A stretch of 64,000 nucleotides of DNA from Enterococcus sulfureus ATCC 49903 (lineage in GTDB: Bacteria; Bacillota; Bacilli; Lactobacillales; Enterococcaceae), in assembly GCF_000407605.1 (NCBI RefSeq), contig NZ_ASWO01000001.1, positions 496,001 to 560,000 on the forward strand, in the 5' to 3' direction. Positions 18,594 through 28,153 of the stretch are shown piece by piece. The position numbers and the translations under genes are program-made. Position 1 is the first letter of the stretch. The number at the start of each line of letters is the position of its first letter. The notes beneath the pieces are model-generated. The model ran no database searches. It saw nothing but the letters and a program-made list of their open reading frames with translations, and was not told the DNA's origin.

Positions 18594-19769
18594 CTAAGCT
18601 ATCTTTTCTGACCAAATTTTTGCAATAATACTAGCTACAACTACCATTACGAATCCATACAATGGTGTATAGCTCAACGATTGAGTAGCCACGACCTGAC
18701 CACCAATAGTAGAGCCTAAAAAGATTCCAACATTAAAGGCTGAAATATTTAGCGCGGATGCCATCGCTGTTGCCTGAGGAACTTCCCGTTCTGCGATAAT
18801 GACGGCATAGAGCTGTAAACCTGGTACACTCATAAACATGAACAGTCCCATTAATAATACAGCTCCTAAACCAAGCATGCGATTGTTAATGAAGAGAAAC
18901 AACAACAATAATGAAATGGATAACCCAATAAAGGCATAAAAGATAAATCGTAGCGGTTGTTGATTGGCCCATTTGCCTCCCAATGTGTTCCCTAGCGCAA
19001 CAAATAATCCATAGATGACCAAAATGATAACACTAGCTTGAGAAGAATAACCAAAATAAGATTCTAAAATAGGAGTAATGAACGTATACACGGTAAACGT
19101 TCCACCATAACCTATTGCAGTCAACAGCAAAATCAGTAACATCTGTTTATTTTTTAATACAGCTAGGCTATCTGCTAAAGATATCGCTTGGCTTTTAGTT
19201 AAAGTACTTGGTACTAATAAAAAATTCGCAAGCCAACCAATAATCCCAATCCCAGCTATAAATAAAAATGACCACCGCCAATTGATTGCTTGCCCAATAA
19301 ATGTTCCTAAAGGTACACCGGTTACCGTAGCAACTGTGAGTCCTGTAAACATGATCGAGATCGCGCTAGCACGTTTATCCGGCATTACAACTTCTGCTGC
19401 AATCACAGAAGCAACTGACATAAACACGCCGTGCGCAAATGAAGCAATGATTCTTCCTACAAGCAATAGACTAAAAATCGGTGCGAAAGCGGCAATTAAA
19501 TTCCCTAAAATAAAAACTGTCATAACGAGTAATAAGATTTGTTTTTTGGCTAATCTTGAGGTCAATGCCGTTAGAATCGGTGCACCAATCGTGACACCTA
19601 GTGCATAAATCGATACAGTTAATCCTGCCTGATTTAATGAGACACCAAAATCTTCTTTAATCAACGGCAGTAATCCGACACTGATGAATTCAGTCGATCC
19701 GATTCCAAACGCGCTAATAGCTAAAGCAAATAAAGTTAAAGCGGCATGATTTGTTTTGGTTTGTTCCAT
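18594..19769 (-). CDS. MFS efflux transporter, DHA1/AraJ-like (391 aa)
   Basis: Twelve membrane helices are visible. The N-terminal half starts ALTLFALAISAFGIGSTEFISVGLLP, a motif of the sugar-efflux/AraJ/YdhP drug:H+ antiporter group, and has a loop-2-like TSRLAKKQ segment. It lies 12 bp downstream of an aldo-keto reductase gene, so the two are co-transcribed and divergent from an HxlR regulator. Together they look like a small detoxification unit: reduce a carbonyl compound and export a toxic product (inference). The substrate is not predictable. Confidence 0.85.
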   Translation of the reverse strand: MEQTKTNHAALTLFALAISAFGIGSTEFISVGLLPLIKEDFGVSLNQAGLTVSIYALGVTIGAPILTALTSRLAKKQILLLVMTVFILGNLIAAFAPIFSLLLVGRIIASFAHGVFMSVASVIAAEVVMPDKRASAISIMFTGLTVATVTGVPLGTFIGQAINWRWSFLFIAGIGIIGWLANFLLVPSTLTKSQAISLADSLAVLKNKQMLLILLLTAIGYGGTFTVYTFITPILESYFGYSSQASVIILVIYGLFVALGNTLGGKWANQQPLRFIFYAFIGLSISLLLLFLFINNRMLGLGAVLLMGLFMFMSVPGLQLYAVIIAEREVPQATAMASALNISAFNVGIFLGSTIGGQVVATQSLSYTPLYGFVMVVVASIIAKIWSEKIA

Positions 19770-19781
19770 ATCGTTCTCCTT

Positions 19782-20621
19782 TTACTTGAAATCAAAGTGA
19801 TCAGGATCAGGCCCAATCCGAATGTTCTCATTCAATTTTGTAATTAGCTCCATATCTTTGGGTGTAATGTCAAATTCTAGTGCAACATTTTCTTCCATTC
19901 GCTCTACTTTGTTAGATTTGACTACAAGTAAGTGGTCTTGTTGCAAATGCCATTTTAAAATGATTTGTGCAGGTGATTTTTTATAATCTCGAGCTAGCTT
20001 ACTTATTAACTCTTGTTGTAAAAGTTCACCTTGCATAAGTGGTGACCATGCTTGAACGACGATATCATGTTGCATACAAAAAGTGACTAGTTCTGTTTGA
20101 TTTAATTTTGGATGCAACTCGATTTGATTGATGACTGGTTTCACAGCAGCCTGTGCTAAAAGTAATTCTAGATGGTGACGATTGAAATTACTGACACCGA
20201 TCGCTTTTACTTTTCCTGCTTTATATAAACTTTCGAGCGCTCGCCATGCAGGCATAAAATCTTGTCTTCCTGGCCAGTGCAGCAAATATAGATCGAGATA
20301 GTCCAAACCAAGATCCGTTAAAGTCTTTTCAAAAGCTGCAATCGTTTCTTGATATCCTAAATGATTATTCCAAACTTTCGATGTGATAAATAACTCTTCA
20401 CGTGAGATCGATAATTGTGAACAAGCATCTTTGACCCCTTGACCTACACCTAATTCATTACCATAGATTTGTGCCGTATCAATGACACGATATCCCGATT
20501 TGATACCATTAAATACGATATTTGCTGTATCTTCGTTAGCTATTTTAAAAACACCTAGTCCCAAACTAGCGATTTTACTCCCATTTGATAATACAATTTG
20601 TTTTTCCAATAATTCGTTCAC
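19782..20621 (-). CDS. Aldo/keto reductase (279 aa)
   Basis: The start is GTG 20621 with GGGGG upstream. The catalytic tetrad is visible: Asp and Tyr in VIDTAQIYGNE (about residues 46-56), Lys in FITSKVWN and His in LLHWPGR. The ending carries the NADPH-binding segment around VVKSNKVERMEEN. It belongs to the AKR5-like 2,5-diketogluconate/methylglyoxal reductase group and is a cytoplasmic NADPH-dependent reductase of small carbonyls. It is first in an operon with the MFS gene and probably repressed or activated by the divergent HxlR protein. Confidence 0.92.
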   Translation of the reverse strand: MNELLEKQIVLSNGSKIASLGLGVFKIANEDTANIVFNGIKSGYRVIDTAQIYGNELGVGQGVKDACSQLSISREELFITSKVWNNHLGYQETIAAFEKTLTDLGLDYLDLYLLHWPGRQDFMPAWRALESLYKAGKVKAIGVSNFNRHHLELLLAQAAVKPVINQIELHPKLNQTELVTFCMQHDIVVQAWSPLMQGELLQQELISKLARDYKKSPAQIILKWHLQQDHLLVVKSNKVERMEENVALEFDITPKDMELITKLNENIRIGPDPDHFDFK

Positions 20622-20672
20622 TTTGTATCCCCCTTTAGATTATGTTAGAATTCTAGCAAATTGTGCCAAAAT

Positions 20673-20690
20673 AAAAAGTACGCACTTTTT
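20673..20690. promoter_or_regulatory. Palindromic operator between the AKR and HxlR genes
   Basis: AAAAAGTACGCACTTTTT is a 7-bp perfect inverted repeat around a 4-bp centre, in the divergent promoter region. HxlR/DUF24 proteins bind such short palindromes at their own and neighbouring promoters. Confidence 0.6.
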
Positions 20691-20750
20691 TGTGACATAG
20701 TATGGTTTTGGTAACAATTGTGTCTAATAAGCATTTGGGAAGGAAATAAA

Positions 20751-21098
20751 ATGAAAAAAAATTATCATATCGGAGTCGAAGTAACCATGGATATCATTGG
20801 GGGTAAATGGAAACCGATTATTTTATGTAATTTACGTGATCAAACATTACGAACTGGTGAGTTGCAACGTAAAATACCGGCTATCAGTCGTAAAATGTTG
20901 ACGCAACAATTACGAGAATTAGAAGAAGCGAATATTATTATTCGTAAAGTCTATAATCAAGTCCCACCTAAAGTCGAATATTCACTTAGCGAATACGGTA
21001 AAACTTTAAATACAATCTTAGATCATCTTTGTACGTGGGGAGAAGCACATGCACAAACCGTTGATAATATCGAGTTCTATGAAAAAATTGAAGCCTAA
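20751..21098 (+). CDS. HxlR (DUF24) family transcriptional regulator (115 aa)
   Basis: The start is ATG 20751 with GGAAGGA upstream. The winged helix covers most of the protein: VTMDIIGGKWKPIILCNL, LRTGELQRKIPAISRKMLTQQLRELEE and the wing PPKVEYSLSEYGKTL. The usual N-terminal redox Cys of quinone/aldehyde-sensing members (in the position of C-P-V-E) is absent and reads G-V-E here. Cys remain only at about residues 29 and 94. It is divergent from AKR-MFS and very likely controls them. The signal could be a carbonyl compound or an oxidant sensed by another route. Confidence 0.9.
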   Translation: MKKNYHIGVEVTMDIIGGKWKPIILCNLRDQTLRTGELQRKIPAISRKMLTQQLRELEEANIIIRKVYNQVPPKVEYSLSEYGKTLNTILDHLCTWGEAHAQTVDNIEFYEKIEA

Positions 21099-21099
21099 A

Positions 21100-21133
21100 A
21101 AAGAGTCATCTCAAAATGGAGATGACTCTTTTT
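21100..21133. terminator. Bidirectional-type terminator
   Basis: AAGAGTCATCTC / GAGATGACTCTT (21101-21112, 21119-21130) is a perfect stem between the convergent HxlR and GH13 genes, with A and T tracts on either side. Confidence 0.9.
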
Positions 21134-22774
<1,641 letters not shown>

Positions 22775-22781
22775 CTATTTT

Positions 22782-23633
22782 TTATTTTACTGCTCCATCG
22801 GTTACACCGGCTATAATCCATTTTTGGAAAAAGATATAAATCAAAAGTACAGGTAAAATAACCATTAAATACGATGCAAATGCCATGTTGTATTGAGTCG
22901 AAAATTGTCCTTGGAAAATATATTGCGATAATTGTAGTGTTTGTTGATTTGGGTTACTTAAAAAAATCAATGGCATTAAGAAATCATTCCAAGTCCACAT
23001 AAAGCTTAAAATCGCTACTGTTGCATGAATCGGTTTGAGCATGGGGAAGATCACGTAGTAAAAGATTTGCCAAGGTGTCGCTCCGTCGATTGCTGCGGCT
23101 TCATCTAATGCTTCCGGAATCTTCTTAATAAACCCTGTATATAAGAACGTATTCATCGGTAATCCAAAAATAATATACAAGAAGGTTAAACCAAAGATAT
23201 TATCCATATTAAAAATTGAAGCCTGTTTTACTAATGGTAACATCAAAACATTAAAAGGGATAAACATTGCACTGATAAAATAATAATAGAGTAAGTTAAA
23301 GAGTTTTGACTTAGAGCGATTACGCGTGATTGCATACGCTGCTAAACTATTGGTAAAAATCGTGAATACTAAGTTTATTGCTGTGATAAATAAAGTATTG
23401 CCAAATTTACGTGGATAATCCGTCAATGTCCAAGCTTGACTAAAATTTTCCCAATGAAAAGTCGATGGCCATTTTAAAATATTATCCATTTGAGAAGGAT
23501 CTTTTACAGCAATCATCAACGTCATATACAATGGACCAAAAATTGTAAATATCGCCAAAGCCATCAAAAGGATCGTTAAGGGCCAGTTGACCCCCCCATC
23601 ATGTTTGCGTAAAAATTTTTTACTTGAATTCAT
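22782..23633 (-). CDS. ABC sugar transporter permease, MalG type (283 aa)
   Basis: Six membrane helices and the EAA loop EALDEAAAIDGATPWQIFYYVIFPML (about residues 184-209) that contacts the ATPase. It is of the CUT1 (carbohydrate uptake 1) family and pairs with the MalF-type permease, overlapping it by 4 bp (23630-23633). No ATPase gene is in the operon; CUT1 systems in Firmicutes often share a distant MsmX-type ATPase. Confidence 0.93.
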   Translation of the reverse strand: MNSSKKFLRKHDGGVNWPLTILLMALAIFTIFGPLYMTLMIAVKDPSQMDNILKWPSTFHWENFSQAWTLTDYPRKFGNTLFITAINLVFTIFTNSLAAYAITRNRSKSKLFNLLYYYFISAMFIPFNVLMLPLVKQASIFNMDNIFGLTFLYIIFGLPMNTFLYTGFIKKIPEALDEAAAIDGATPWQIFYYVIFPMLKPIHATVAILSFMWTWNDFLMPLIFLSNPNQQTLQLSQYIFQGQFSTQYNMAFASYLMVILPVLLIYIFFQKWIIAGVTDGAVK

Positions 23634-24499
23634 CGCATATTCGCCTCTCTTTTCTCAAGGATACGTAACTGAATGATTGAAATCGTTACGACGACTAAAA
23701 ACAAGACTACAGAGTTTGCAGATTGGTAGGCAAATTGACCACCAGTAAATCCTTTTTTATAAATCAATAGCGAAATCGATGTTGTAGATACTCCTGGTCC
23801 ACCACCAGTCATGGCAACGATTTGGTCGAAGGCCATTAAAAATCCTTTGGCAGATAATACCATATTGATGGTAAAAAAAGGGGCTAATAACGGAAACGTC
23901 ACTTTTCTAAAAAGCGTAAATCCACTTGCTCCATCGATATCTGCGGCTTCATAAATATCTTGATCAATCGTTTGTAGTCCAGATAAATAAATCAATGTAG
24001 TAAAAGCTAATGATTGCCATACTGTAACGACTACAATTCCGATCCAAGCATGTTCTGTTCCTAATATATTCACACTTAAAGATTCGATTCCTGCTGCAAT
24101 CCCAAAACCTGGGAGAAGTTGTGCAAAAATAAAATTAAAAATAAATCCTACAATCAATGTCCCCAACATATAAGGAAGAAAATAGACGGCTTTCAAAAAC
24201 TTTTGAAATTTGATTTTAGCATTCAAACCTAAAGCAATCGCTAGTCCAATAATGTTAACTAACACAGTTGAAACAATTGCAAATTTAAAGGTGAATAAGT
24301 AACTTTGCGCGATATCGGGATCTTTAAACATATGCAAATAATTGCGAATCCCAACAAAGTCCCACTCGCCATATCCACGCCAATTTGTAAAGCTATAAAA
24401 GATACCTTGTAAAAAAGGTATCGTATGAAATAAGAAGAATACAGCAACTAATGGAAGTGTCATCCAATAAAAAGCTTTATGAATTTTCATATTTTTCAT
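23630..24499 (-). CDS. ABC sugar transporter permease, MalF type (289 aa)
   Basis: A CUT1 permease with about six helices and the EAA motif YEAADIDGASGFTLFRKVTFPLL (about residues 181-203), followed by TGGGPGVST. It heterodimerises with the downstream MalG-type protein in the membrane. GGGGAAAAAGAC precedes the ATG. It lies 14 bp from the binding-protein gene, consistent with a single operon. Confidence 0.93.
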   Translation of the reverse strand: MKNMKIHKAFYWMTLPLVAVFFLFHTIPFLQGIFYSFTNWRGYGEWDFVGIRNYLHMFKDPDIAQSYLFTFKFAIVSTVLVNIIGLAIALGLNAKIKFQKFLKAVYFLPYMLGTLIVGFIFNFIFAQLLPGFGIAAGIESLSVNILGTEHAWIGIVVVTVWQSLAFTTLIYLSGLQTIDQDIYEAADIDGASGFTLFRKVTFPLLAPFFTINMVLSAKGFLMAFDQIVAMTGGGPGVSTTSISLLIYKKGFTGGQFAYQSANSVVLFLVVVTISIIQLRILEKREANMR

Positions 24500-24513
24500 G
24501 TCTTTTTCCCCTT

Positions 24514-25764
24514 TTATTTAATATTAGCTACATCATAAGTATCATCCATTTTATTTAAAATACGGTCAGTATTCGCTTTTAGATCTTTAGGATTGTTAGT
24601 TTGATCTAATGCAAATTCAGATAGCATAGATGCAAGATCGTATCCATTTGGCAATAAATGATCAATAAAATCAGTTACCTTTCCATCTTCAATATATGGA
24701 CTGATCCCACTTAAAGAAGATTCTGTTTGTGATACTCCCTTGATTGCTGAAAAAGCAAATTGATCATCACAATAACGAGCAAGTTGTTGTTTTTCTAAAA
24801 GAAATTGAATAAATTCTTTTGCTTCTTTTTGATTTTTAGTCCCTTTTCCAATCATAAACATAACATCAACTCCACTTGTGACTACGTTTTTTGATGCTTC
24901 ATTGCTAGCTGGAAGTGGAAAAATATTTACGTTTAACTCCGGATTTGCTTTCACGACTTCTGGAATCGCCCATGTTCCATTGATCAACATAGCAGATTCT
25001 CCTTTAGCAAATGCTTGAGTACCATCTGCATAGCTTGTTCCCATTGCATCTTTTTGAGTATACGTCATTGCTTCAGCCATTTTTTCTAATACTGTCGGCC
25101 ATTCATTTTGAAATTTTGTTTTATTTTCTTTGCGATCACGCATCATTTCATCTGGGGATAACGTACCTGCGATTGGATTGAATAAAGCTTGTAACGTCCA
25201 AGCATCTTTAAAGGTCCCCTCGATTGGCGTAATATTATTTTCTTTGAAAATTTGACATACTTGAATAAATTCGTCCCAAGTTTGAGGGATTTCAAGATTG
25301 TAACGCTTGAATAATTCTTCGTTATAAATGACACCAGATGCATTCGCTACGTAAGGAACACCATAAAGTTTTGTGCGATCTTGTTGTAGATCCTGAGTCA
25401 TTTTTTTATACGCTGGGAGAATGTCTTGCACAAAGGATTCATCGGATAGATCTTCTAACATCCCTACATTGGCAAGTTCGGTATATGTCACATCTCCGCC
25501 ATATGCGATAATCGTTGGAATATCATCTTTAACTAAACGTGTCCGTAAAACCGTTCCCGCATCGGCAGGTGTACTCAAGACGATTTTGATATCTGGATGA
25601 CTGGCTTCATATTCATCAACAAATTGCTTTAAAATAACTTGATTTTCTGATTTACTACTGAAAAATTCTACCTGCTTTTTCCCTTGATCTGCAGCAGAAC
25701 CACAACTAGATAAAAAAATGGTAGCGATTACACTAAAAGCCAAAAAAATAATTTTTTTATTCAT
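24514..25764 (-). CDS. ABC sugar-binding lipoprotein (416 aa)
   Basis: The signal peptide (residues 1-21) ends in lipobox LSSC, anchoring the protein outside the membrane. The mature part is a family 1 extracellular solute-binding protein, with VEFFSSKSENQVILKQFVDEYEASHPDI at its start and GESAMLINGTWAIPEV in the middle, the latter a hallmark of oligosaccharide-binding members. It delivers the sugar to the MalF/MalG pair. It is the first gene of the operon, following a promoter with two operator palindromes and 113 bp downstream of the lacI-type gene. Confidence 0.93.
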   Translation of the reverse strand: MNKKIIFLAFSVIATIFLSSCGSAADQGKKQVEFFSSKSENQVILKQFVDEYEASHPDIKIVLSTPADAGTVLRTRLVKDDIPTIIAYGGDVTYTELANVGMLEDLSDESFVQDILPAYKKMTQDLQQDRTKLYGVPYVANASGVIYNEELFKRYNLEIPQTWDEFIQVCQIFKENNITPIEGTFKDAWTLQALFNPIAGTLSPDEMMRDRKENKTKFQNEWPTVLEKMAEAMTYTQKDAMGTSYADGTQAFAKGESAMLINGTWAIPEVVKANPELNVNIFPLPASNEASKNVVTSGVDVMFMIGKGTKNQKEAKEFIQFLLEKQQLARYCDDQFAFSAIKGVSQTESSLSGISPYIEDGKVTDFIDHLLPNGYDLASMLSEFALDQTNNPKDLKANTDRILNKMDDTYDVANIK

Positions 25765-25780
25765 CCTTGATCCCTCTCCC

Positions 25781-25798
25781 AGGTGTTACGTCACACCT
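25781..25798. promoter_or_regulatory. LacI operator copy 2 (imperfect)
   Basis: AGGTGTTACGTCACACCT repeats the arms of the perfect palindrome found 32 bp away. It lies in the 5' untranslated region of the ABC operon. Confidence 0.75.
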
Positions 25799-25812
25799 AA
25801 CCTTATTTTTAA

Positions 25813-25832
25813 AAGGTGTCACGTGACACCTT
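25813..25832. promoter_or_regulatory. LacI operator copy 1 (perfect palindrome)
   Basis: AAGGTGTCACGTGACACCTT is a perfect 20-bp palindrome immediately downstream of the -10 box, covering the likely transcription start. The spacing of about 32 bp (three helical turns) between the two operators suits cooperative binding or looping. Confidence 0.85.
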
Positions 25833-25840
25833 ATGGAAAA

Positions 25841-25869
25841 AGTATAGCATCTGACAAATAATTGGTCAA
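25841..25869 (-). promoter_or_regulatory. Promoter of the ABC-GH13 operon
   Basis: On the minus strand TTGACC (25864-25869) and TATACT (25841-25846) have 17-bp spacing, just after the end of the upstream lacI-type gene. Confidence 0.85.
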
Positions 25870-25877
25870 GATGCTTT

Positions 25878-26909
25878 TTAGTTCTTTTCAATTCGACAAA
25901 CCGACTCTCTCACAACAAGTTTAACAGGAATGCTCACTGACTTTAATTCTGTAGTATTTTTTTTGATAGCTTGGATCAATAATTCTATAGCCGCGAGCGC
26001 TTTTTTTGTCACATCTTGTTGGATCACAGTTAATCGTGGGGTAGCATATTGTGACAATAGCGTCCCATCAAAACTGACAATGGATAGATCCTTAGGCAAA
26101 CGAAGTCCATGTTGATAAAAATGTGAGATCGCTTGAACGGCTAATAAATCAGATGAGAAAAAAAGTGCAGTATAGTTCAGCAACATTTGCTCAACAAATT
26201 GTTCTAAATAGTTATGGTATGGTCCTCGTAATGCAGGCACACATAAAATATCTGCTTTGAGTTGATGTTCTTTAAATACATCTTGAAATCCTTTTCCACG
26301 AACTTGATCTAATCCTTCAATCCCCTTAGCTACTTCTCCTTGCGCCACAAATGCGACTTTTTCATGTCCCATTTCTACTAGATATTCGCCAGCTAAACGA
26401 CCTCCAATATAGTCTTCAATTCCTACATTCATTTGAGCAAGTGGTGTATATTCCGTATACATATCTAGAAAAACGATTGGTACTTGAATTTTTTCACGCC
26501 ATTTCTTCACTTCTGAACTATGTGAACCAGATAAAATCAAACCTTCTAAATTCCACATTTCCACTAAACGTAGTCCTTCTTCAATCGTAGAAATTCGTCG
26601 AAACATCATAAAATATCCTGCTTCTCCGATACTTTGCTCGACTGCTTGTAAAAATTCGCCTTGATAAGGATTATCATAAATATGATCCGAAACAGCGGTA
26701 GAGTCTTGGATGATCACACCAATAATTTTCGATCCATGTTTTGCTAATAATCGACCACCCATATGTGCAGTGTAGTTGGTTTCTGCTAGTGCTTGCTTCA
26801 CCTTTTTTTGGGTTTCTTCAGACACTTTACTCGTTCGTCCATGGATTACGTTTGCTACTGTAGTCGGACTGACACCAGTCATTTGCGCAATATCTTTAAT
26901 CGTCGCCAT
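25878..26909 (-). CDS. LacI-family regulator of the ABC sugar operon (343 aa)
   Basis: It starts MATIKDIAQMTGVSPTTVANVIHGRTSKVS, a full helix-turn-helix with hinge. Residues 60-330 form the sugar-sensing domain (VGIEDYIGGRLAGEYLVEMGHEKVAFV, SFDGTLLSQYATPRLTVIQQD). Encoded directly upstream of and co-directional with the ABC operon, it most probably binds the two AGGTGT/ACACCT palindromes and is released by the imported oligosaccharide. GGAAGTGAAGAG lies before the ATG. Confidence 0.92.
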   Translation of the reverse strand: MATIKDIAQMTGVSPTTVANVIHGRTSKVSEETQKKVKQALAETNYTAHMGGRLLAKHGSKIIGVIIQDSTAVSDHIYDNPYQGEFLQAVEQSIGEAGYFMMFRRISTIEEGLRLVEMWNLEGLILSGSHSSEVKKWREKIQVPIVFLDMYTEYTPLAQMNVGIEDYIGGRLAGEYLVEMGHEKVAFVAQGEVAKGIEGLDQVRGKGFQDVFKEHQLKADILCVPALRGPYHNYLEQFVEQMLLNYTALFFSSDLLAVQAISHFYQHGLRLPKDLSIVSFDGTLLSQYATPRLTVIQQDVTKKALAAIELLIQAIKKNTTELKSVSIPVKLVVRESVCRIEKN

Positions 26910-26994
26910 CTCTTCACTTCCTTTAAGTACAATTTACTTTAGTGTAACAGGAATTTTTAAAATTGACTATTTTATATCTAGTGATTGTAAAAAA

Positions 26995-27034
26995 ACTACA
27001 CAAAACAGAAAAACTAATTTCTGTTTTGTGTAGT
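26995..27034 (-). terminator. Terminator of the PTS/MupG-like operon
   Basis: A perfect 17-bp stem (26995-27011 with 27018-27034; core ACTACACAAAACAG) is followed on the minus strand by a U-tract. Confidence 0.88.
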
Positions 27035-27043
27035 CCTATATGT

Positions 27044-28129
27044 TTATTGCTTTTGAAATCGGAACTTACTCCAAGGATAGATATACTCTAATAAAAAGCG
27101 TTCTTCTTTAAGAATCGTGCCGATTTTATTTTTACGTGAATCTTCATGTGCCACTAATACCACTTGTAATTCGTTTTTATATTTTCCAAACGTATCGTTT
27201 CCTAATACGATATCTCCCACTTGAAAGACATGACTTTCTGTATTGAGTGGGTTGGCTTCTTCTTGATACTTTACGCGCACTTGTGTTGAACGAATAACAT
27301 CTTCTGTGATATCCCCTCTACGATAATGCTGTTCAGCTAAAATCTTTTGTTCTAGATCGGTTTGGGTTGTAGTTGGCTCGTAACCAAATTCAATTTGTGT
27401 GCGATTGACTTTTGACATCGCCAGTAATTCTTCATCGCTTGCGTATCCATTTCCAATAATCACAACATCGATTAATTCAGTCGCAAAGAGATGTTTAACT
27501 TGTGTGGTCAATGGCAAATGACGATGCATTTCAAGTGTTGGCAAACCATCATTGATATCCCAAGGTCCTTGATCTTTTGACGCGCATGTGACGAATGCGG
27601 CTGTTTTTAATCCATATTTTTTAAAACGCTCACTACATGATTTAAAAAATTCATAAGGTAATCCTGTACGTTCTTGTGGATAAAAATTATGACAGCCATA
27701 TAGTGCAGACGTATTCGCTTGATAACTTAAGATATTATCTAAATATGCAATATCATGACTCATATTTAATTCAATGATCAATCCTTGCTCATTATAGGTC
27801 ATCATCGATTCTTTAAATCCGTCAAACCCCACATCCAAACGAATTCCATGCGCACCTAGTTCGGCAAAAAAGGACAGATCATCATAGGAAATCTCTAAGT
27901 CTGTAAAAATCGAAGGCGCGACATCTAACATCACTTCAAAGCCTAGCTTACGACTAAAATAAATTAAAGATTGAAATTTTTCTTTCGTTTTTTCTTTTGT
28001 ATCTGTGATTTCTAACATGCTGATAAATAAGCGTGTAAATCCAAGATCAGCGGCTTTTTTTAAATACTCTTGATCGGTTTTTAGTTCACTGCGATCAGGA
28101 TAAATTGAAATTCCAATTTCTCGTTTCAT
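27044..28129 (-). CDS. DUF871/MupG-family TIM-barrel protein (361 aa)
   Basis: The full-length chain matches the DUF871 family: MKREIGISIYPDRSELK at the start, ISMLEITDTKEKT, a first TIM-barrel domain to about residue 235 (GAHGIRLDVGFDG, ELNMSHD, GCHNFYPQERTGLPYEFF) and a small beta domain at 250-361. S. aureus MupG of this family is a 6-phospho-N-acetylmuramidase that splits MurNAc6P-GlcNAc, so a role in recovering peptidoglycan or other amino-sugar disaccharides is possible. It is co-transcribed with a PTS EIIC, which presumably delivers the phosphorylated disaccharide. Which sugar is used here is inference. Confidence 0.8.
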   Translation of the reverse strand: MKREIGISIYPDRSELKTDQEYLKKAADLGFTRLFISMLEITDTKEKTKEKFQSLIYFSRKLGFEVMLDVAPSIFTDLEISYDDLSFFAELGAHGIRLDVGFDGFKESMMTYNEQGLIIELNMSHDIAYLDNILSYQANTSALYGCHNFYPQERTGLPYEFFKSCSERFKKYGLKTAAFVTCASKDQGPWDINDGLPTLEMHRHLPLTTQVKHLFATELIDVVIIGNGYASDEELLAMSKVNRTQIEFGYEPTTTQTDLEQKILAEQHYRRGDITEDVIRSTQVRVKYQEEANPLNTESHVFQVGDIVLGNDTFGKYKNELQVVLVAHEDSRKNKIGTILKEERFLLEYIYPWSKFRFQKQ

Positions 28130-28153
28130 ATACTCTCCTTTTTCGATCCAATA

